Part shown: positions 5,083 to 7,746 of the stretch, piece after piece | Layout: every line of letters begins with the position of its first letter | How positions within the stretch are numbered: the stretch's first letter is position 1 | Assembly (NCBI GenBank): GCA_002396665.1 | Contig: DGYJ01000055.1 | Span: forward strand, 15,423 to 23,168 | Length of the DNA: 7,746 nt | DNA from: Bdellovibrionaceae bacterium UBA5009 | GTDB lineage: Bacteria > Bdellovibrionota > Bdellovibrionia > Bdellovibrionales > Bdellovibrionaceae | Reading direction: 5' to 3' | Notes under the pieces: generated by a model | What the model was told of the DNA's origin: nothing | Databases searched by the model: none | The model's input: the letters and a program-made list of their open reading frames with translations, nothing else | Made by a program: the position numbers and the translations under genes

Positions 5083-6468
5083 CTAATTAACACCTTCAGG
5101 TTTAATAATAATATCAACTCGGCGATTTTGCGCACGCCCCGCTGAACTATTATTTCTGGAAATAGGCTTCTCTGCACCTGAACCCAGGGTCTCGACATGG
5201 TCCTCAGTCACTAAGTTCTGCGATAAAAAATAACTTTTCACAGTCTCGGCCCTAGCTTTTGATATTTTTTTATTGATCTCCGCGGAACCGACAGAATCAG
5301 TATGGCCTTCAATAACCATTCGCGATGGTCCAATTTTTTCAACAATGGCTTTAACTTTTTTTAAAGTCTCATAGGAAGCACTTGGAAGTTCGGAACGACT
5401 GCTAGCAAAATTTAATGATTTCAAACGAATCAACAATGAATCCCCCTGCTGGTAAGCTTCGGCTTCATTGGGCCCAAAACTTTTTCGAGATTCCTCAATG
5501 GCTTGTTGAAAATCATCTTTTTGCTTTAGCTCGGCAACATCTAGTTTTGTATTCGCGAGTTGCACTTTACTATCCATCAAATTCGAATGCGACTGTTTTA
5601 GTGCCGCGATTGCATCTTGAGTTCGTCCTTGCTGATTTTGTAAAGCTTGGCTTCTGGACTGAATCTCTTTATTTTTGTTTTCAATCGCTAAAGCAATCTG
5701 CTCTGGAGATTCATTTTTAGAATCCCGCGCCACAATTGTCAGTTGGGAAACACGCTCTGCTTGTTCGTTGGCGACAGCAACAGCAGCCTGTAAACGGGCT
5801 TGGTTATTGATATCTTTATCGATGACCATTTCCGCATTCGAGTAAGCGCCGTCAGCTTGCTCTAGGACATTGGGAACATATTTTTTCGCCCCGTCTTTTT
5901 TTGCATTGGTAATCAATGCATTGGCATGGCCAAGCAAAGCGGATTTCATCGCCTTCGCTTGCAGCAATGCATAGTTTTGCCGTAGCTCGCTCACATCCTC
6001 AGAACTGACCGGAGTTTTTTTACCACTTTCATATTCTGATGCCAAATCTCTAAGATCGTTATCAAGAACTCTTAAATCTTTTGGATAATATGTTTCAGCC
6101 TGGGCTTGAACGGCCGCCTGTCTTGACTCAACAACTGTACTTAAATACTTGCGAGAAGTCGCCGCCAGCTCTTCTGACTTGCTCAAATAAGATTTCGAAT
6201 AAGCAACACTTTCTAAAATTTTGCTATTGGAATCTTTGTCCTGAAAATCTTCTTGGGCTTCTTTAAAATACTTTTCTGATTTTTTAAAATGGGCCGGGGC
6301 CAACAAGTCGACATTCCGGGATTTTGCCTCGCCAAGATTGGCCTCTAGCTTCTGAATTTCCTGTGCAGCATTTGCATTGTCTGGCAAATCAGCCTTTTTG
6401 ACATCTTGATGGGAACATCCCACAAATAAACTTGTACCAATAATGAACGACAATAAGCCCTTTTTCAT
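5083..6468 (-). CDS. OmpA-family peptidoglycan-binding lipoprotein with DUF4398-like N-terminus
   Basis: A 461-aa envelope lipoprotein. The start is the ATG at 6468, with GGAG 6-7 nt upstream; a longer frame opens at TTG 6501 and ATG 6498 but lacks such a site. The signal MKKGLLSFIIGTSLFVG leads to Cys18, the lipidation site. Phe at -3 is a relaxed lipobox, and Ser at +2 favours the outer membrane. Residues about 30-130 (LEANLGEAKSRNVDLLAP, then HFKKSEKYFKEAQEDF) resemble DUF4398. Residues about 130-335 are Ala/Gln/Lys-rich and probably a long coiled coil spanning the periplasm. The C-terminal OmpA domain (about 344-455) has LNFASSRSELP, EGHTDSVGS with Asp391 and SKARAETV with Arg406. These two residues normally hold the diaminopimelate of peptidoglycan. 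The protein should tether the outer membrane to the wall. It is last in the stress cluster, 51 nt after dps. A poor internal promoter (TTGAAA 6512-6507, 15 nt, TAATAT 6491-6486) might add expression. Confidence 0.88.
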   Translation of the reverse strand: MKKGLLSFIIGTSLFVGCSHQDVKKADLPDNANAAQEIQKLEANLGEAKSRNVDLLAPAHFKKSEKYFKEAQEDFQDKDSNSKILESVAYSKSYLSKSEELAATSRKYLSTVVESRQAAVQAQAETYYPKDLRVLDNDLRDLASEYESGKKTPVSSEDVSELRQNYALLQAKAMKSALLGHANALITNAKKDGAKKYVPNVLEQADGAYSNAEMVIDKDINNQARLQAAVAVANEQAERVSQLTIVARDSKNESPEQIALAIENKNKEIQSRSQALQNQQGRTQDAIAALKQSHSNLMDSKVQLANTKLDVAELKQKDDFQQAIEESRKSFGPNEAEAYQQGDSLLIRLKSLNFASSRSELPSASYETLKKVKAIVEKIGPSRMVIEGHTDSVGSAEINKKISKARAETVKSYFLSQNLVTEDHVETLGSGAEKPISRNNSSAGRAQNRRVDIIIKPEGVN

Positions 6469-6519
6469 TTTTTTCTCCGATATAAATATTAAATTCATCA
6501 ATGCATTTTCAATTTTAAA

Positions 6520-6981
6520 TTATTTAGGATCTAGACTTTCCAACATCCAAGCAAACTTGTCATGCTGACCAACCCTTGCAACAATCATGTCATGGGTGTA
6601 GGGATCTTCATTTTCGTCGGCAATTTTCGCTAACAATTTTCCATTCTCGCTCAGTCGTCGATGGGATTTGATCAGCTCCTGGAGCGAGCGATCATTATCT
6701 GCAACATTTGTATATTCTTTTAAGCTTGAGTGCTCAAGAATGTGCTGAAGTGATAATGGGGCAGAATTTCCCAAAGCTCTCATGCGTTCTGCCATTTCAT
6801 CTATAGCATTGGCCATGTCGGTGTATTGCTCTTCAGTCATCTTATGAACTCCGTAAAACTTTGCACCCTCGTAGTTCCAGTGCAAGGCGTACGTTTTCAT
6901 ATAGGCGACAAAAGTCTCTGATAAAAACCCGCGCAAATCGAGATCCTTGCTCTCTTTGTTTTTTTCGTTACTGTTTTTCAT
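6520..6981 (-). CDS. dps: Dps-type ferritin-like protein (DNA starvation/iron protection)
   Basis: A 153-aa miniferritin. Dps proteins form a 12-subunit shell that oxidises Fe(II) with hydrogen peroxide, stores iron, and often coats DNA. The ferroxidase signature is complete: His34 in LHWNYEG, His46 in GVHKM, and Asp61 and Glu65 in AIDEMAERMRALG. These match the inter-subunit Dps site rather than the intra-subunit site of bacterioferritin. Length fits the family (about 150-170 aa). The first 13 residues are charged, with four lysines, and could act as a DNA-binding tail as in E. coli Dps; that is inference. The ATG at 6981 has AAGGAG 6 nt upstream, one of the best ribosome sites in the window. 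The gene lies 23 nt after the membrane-protein gene, so co-transcription is likely. No promoter of its own was seen. Confidence 0.92.
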   Translation of the reverse strand: MKNSNEKNKESKDLDLRGFLSETFVAYMKTYALHWNYEGAKFYGVHKMTEEQYTDMANAIDEMAERMRALGNSAPLSLQHILEHSSLKEYTNVADNDRSLQELIKSHRRLSENGKLLAKIADENEDPYTHDMIVARVGQHDKFAWMLESLDPK

Positions 6982-7004
6982 TTTAAGCTCCTTTATTTAA
7001 ATGT

Positions 7005-7514
7005 TCATTTGCTAGCGGCGACACCATTCAATGGCGACGACAACGACTCGTTATTCTGAACGTGTTTTCTTTCGTGATCATTCTGTGTACGGTGAAGTTT
7101 TCTTTCTTCGACAAAATCAGTCACCAAAGCAGCCAACGCAACCTCCAGAGGAGATGGCGAACCTAAGGACTGCTGCGACTTCAAGCTTGCTTTCTGAGAA
7201 TCAGATTCCGTCCATTGCTTTCTATCTAAGGCATAAACAAAAACAACAGCAAAAAGCACCAGTCCAAAGGCGGAGGCCGCCAGATGTCCTGAAATATAAA
7301 AGCCATTTCCGTTTTCAAATTGAACACCAATTTCTTCAATAAATTTAATCAGTGTTAAACTTAATCCCAATCCAGCAGGAACTAACAACGAAAATAAAAA
7401 TACCATTTTTCTAATTTTTAAAATAATTCCCTCGGTTAAAAAGTTTGCCTGCGGCTGAATTAACGATTTGTACTTCCCAAGCAAAAATGAAAACAGTCCT
7501 ATGAGGCACTTCAT
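7005..7514 (-). CDS. two-helix inner-membrane protein, holin-like/YqjE-type
   Basis: A 169-aa membrane protein. An amphipathic N-terminus (MKCLIGLFSFLLGKYKSLIQ) is followed by two predicted transmembrane helices, about 37-60 (VFLFSLLVPAGLGLSLTLIK) and 76-96 (HLAASAFGLVLFAVVFVYAL). A hydrophilic tail of about 70 residues follows, containing PLEVALAALVTDFVEERK. The layout resembles the phage-holin-superfamily proteins that sit beside DUF883/ElaB-type proteins (the yqjD-yqjE arrangement of enterobacteria). It is a topology match rather than a firm family call. The ATG at 7514 follows the upstream stop by 9 nt and has no clear Shine-Dalgarno, so coupling to the upstream gene is likely. An internal ATG at Met37 is an alternative, but it would cut away the amphipathic segment. 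The function may be membrane stress or ribosome/nucleoid tethering; this is unproven. Confidence 0.65.
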   Translation of the reverse strand: MKCLIGLFSFLLGKYKSLIQPQANFLTEGIILKIRKMVFLFSLLVPAGLGLSLTLIKFIEEIGVQFENGNGFYISGHLAASAFGLVLFAVVFVYALDRKQWTESDSQKASLKSQQSLGSPSPLEVALAALVTDFVEERKLHRTQNDHERKHVQNNESLSSPLNGVAASK

Positions 7515-7523
7515 ATAGAATTG

Positions 7524-7746
7524 TTACTTTTTATTTGAATCGACATTGTTTTTCAATTCTGCAGCTTTATCTTTCATGTACTCAGTGGTCTCTTCAACTC
7601 GATGGGCTGCCTTTTGCTTTAAGCATTCGGCGTCACTCTTCGCGCACAATTTTTCTTTTACTCGATGGGCTGTTTTCTTAACTCCACGTTTGACATCATG
7701 GACCTTGGCTTCGGCCTTTTCGCCCATGGTTTCTTCTGCTTGAGCT
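7524..7746 (-). CDS. partial gene: small charged helical stress-type protein with C-x6-C
   Basis: The frame is open to the right edge, so the N-terminus is missing; 73 residues are visible, reading AQAEET before Met at 7727. That Met has no good ribosome site, so the true start probably lies outside the window, possibly after a signal peptide. The protein is Lys/Glu/Ala-rich and predicted helical. It has a weak internal repeat (KKTAHRVKEKL and QKAAHRVEETT, 21 residues apart) and a Cys pair, LCAKSDAEC, that could form a disulfide if exported. It resembles in style the small stress proteins of the YtxH, DUF883 or CsbD groups, but I cannot assign one. It is the first visible gene of the minus-strand cluster with the membrane protein, Dps and the lipoprotein. 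Confidence 0.6.
   Translation of the reverse strand, partial: AQAEETMGEKAEAKVHDVKRGVKKTAHRVKEKLCAKSDAECLKQKAAHRVEETTEYMKDKAAELKNNVDSNKK
7597..7672. repeat. 13-bp direct repeat inside the small charged protein gene
   Basis: ACTCGATGGGCTG occurs at 7597-7609 and again at 7660-7672, exactly 63 bp (21 codons) apart and in the same frame. Both copies encode AHRV on the minus strand. This suggests an internal duplication of a helical unit. Confidence 0.6.

Noticed and set aside
7031..7342. Plus-strand open frame of about 103 codons
   Set aside because: It is antisense to the membrane-protein gene, lacks a ribosome site, and reads as low-complexity Gln/Lys-rich sequence typical of a shadow frame.
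1..7746. CRISPR array, tRNA, insertion sequence or phage island
   Set aside because: No regularly spaced repeats, no cloverleaf or integrase/transposase motifs, and no terminal repeats were seen on either strand.

Overview
This 7.7-kb window looks like chromosomal DNA from a Gram-negative bacterium with moderate to low GC. It encodes an OmpA-type peptidoglycan-anchored lipoprotein and exported enzymes with Sec signal peptides. The mix of secreted hydrolases, a FadI-like thiolase and this style of envelope protein would suit a Bdellovibrio-like (Bdellovibrionota) organism. That assignment is inference from general resemblance, not from a marker gene. No rRNA, tRNA, CRISPR array, insertion sequence or phage module was seen.

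Left part (1-1951). A secreted clostripain-family (C11) cysteine peptidase lies on the minus strand. Upstream of it is a roughly 330-nt stretch without an intact gene. That stretch carries the decayed 3' end of a membrane acyltransferase (Acyltransferase-3/OafA type), broken across three reading frames, with what looks like its old terminator.

Middle (1952-3867). A TetR/AcrR-type regulator (minus, TTG start) and a FadI-like 3-ketoacyl-CoA thiolase (plus) are divergent. They share an 80-nt intergenic region holding a perfect 19-bp inverted repeat with a 3-bp centre. Each arm is itself a small palindrome. This is very probably a two-dimer operator through which the regulator controls itself and the thiolase. 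The thiolase converges on the next gene, and a hairpin spans both stop codons.

Right part (3878-7746), all minus strand. A secreted alpha/beta hydrolase is followed by a strong GC-rich hairpin. Beyond it is a compact gene set, transcribed from the right edge leftwards: a small charged protein with a C-x6-C pair (cut by the window edge), a two-helix membrane protein of the holin-like/YqjE kind, a Dps ferritin-like protein with a complete ferroxidase centre, and a DUF4398-like/OmpA lipoprotein. Gaps of 9, 23 and about 51 nt suggest one operon serving envelope and oxidative or stationary-phase stress.

I did not find evidence for a wholly new system. The best leads are the double operator with a NemR-like cysteine in the regulator, the acyltransferase relic, the odd start region of the alpha/beta hydrolase, and the envelope/Dps stress cluster.
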